From Brachionus koreanus (taxonomy: Eukaryota; Rotifera; Eurotatoria; Ploima; Brachionidae): DNA of 28,727 nt. The first letter of the stretch is position 1, and each line of letters begins with the position of its first letter. A program made the position numbers and the translations under genes. The notes beneath the pieces are model-generated. The model ran no database searches and was not told where the DNA came from. It saw nothing but the letters and a program-made list of their open reading frames with translations. Shown one piece after another: positions 28,609-28,727 of this stretch. Where the stretch lies: the NCBI GenBank assembly GCA_016987375.1, contig PJRA01000196.1, forward strand, positions 1,296,741-1,325,467, read 5' to 3'.

Positions 28609-28727
28609 TCTTGAAAATGTCTCTGCAATACGGTGCGCATGTTTAGACGCCTTTAATCAAAAAATGGGGGACCGGTTTCGACTGGGTAAAATTTGCAGTT
28701 AAGATGATCAACTCGATGCAGTACCCT
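28609..28727 (-). mobile_element. Block shared with 11173-11294 (inverted), upstream end of the Helitron helicase
   Basis: Directly upstream of the helicase and continuous in one frame with it (CRDIFKTGITVLLL). The place where a P-loop (GVGGTGKT) is expected reads KPVPHFLIKGV, stop, TCAPYC. The 31-bp run identical with the copy at 11.2 kb and the shared stop indicate both derive from an already defective element. The window ends inside it. Confidence 0.6.

Noticed and set aside
11173..28727. Inverted copies at 11.2 and 28.7 kb as terminal repeats of one 17.5-kb element
   Set aside because: The interval contains the housekeeping gene CSTF1 and several unrelated decayed elements, and the right copy is continuous with a helicase pseudogene. 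Two independent fragments explain it better.
28640..28727. tRNA-like B box (GGTTTCGACTGG) suggesting a SINE
   Set aside because: The match to GGTTCGANNCC needs an inserted base, no A box or tRNA fold is visible, and the block runs in frame into a helicase.

Overview
The window is AT-rich animal nuclear DNA. It has spliced genes whose introns are mostly 44-80 bp with GT..AG ends, long non-coding stretches and many decayed transposons. The conserved genes (DNAJB11, GPR89, mevalonate kinase, CSTF1) are clearly metazoan in sequence. Base composition, tiny introns and the mix of decayed elements would fit a monogonont rotifer such as Brachionus. That assignment is an inference and the sequence alone does not prove it.

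Layout. 1-2.8 kb: decayed transposon pieces (a MULE transposase scrap, a LINE reverse-transcriptase tail, a short dispersed repeat). 2.9-4.2 kb: DNAJB11 (minus, 4 exons). 4.2-6.6 kb: intergenic, with a TTAA-flanked piggyBac-like MITE and two hairpins. 6.6-11.0 kb: a tight minus-strand series of GPR89 (9 exons), intronless mevalonate kinase and a 77-residue ORF, separated by only about 125 bp each. A LINE fragment sits in the largest GPR89 intron. 11.1-11.8 kb: a Helitron-helicase-like fragment and a second copy of the same LINE tail. 12.1-13.9 kb: two ORFs in one frame parted by a single TAA. Together they would encode a signal peptide, a seven-bladed WD40-like propeller, three EGF modules and a membrane anchor. 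14.4-16.5 kb: a nearly complete but broken MULE with recognisable terminal inverted repeats, bracketed by a ~115-bp direct repeat. 17.8 kb: a perfect 34-bp-stem foldback. 18.4-19.9 kb: CSTF1 (minus, 3 exons). 20-23.7 kb: a possible FLYWCH-like fragment, a GGTTCTTTT-rich repeat field, a broken KDZ-like transposase (minus) and a LINE 3' end (plus). 24.6-28.1 kb: a spliced 238-residue gene of unknown function (minus). 28.2-28.7 kb: a decayed Helitron PIF1-type helicase.

Every host gene recognised lies on the minus strand. DNAJB11 (ER folding), GPR89 (Golgi pH), mevalonate kinase (isoprenoid and dolichol supply) and the EGF/propeller protein all touch the secretory pathway, but I see no evidence that they form one system. 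The mevalonate kinase-GPR89 spacing, with a poly(A) signal 48 bp before the next ATG, looks operon-like. The best candidate for something undescribed is the extracellular propeller-EGF receptor-like gene. Exons were reconstructed by eye from splice sites, reading phase and remembered family sequences; no search was run.
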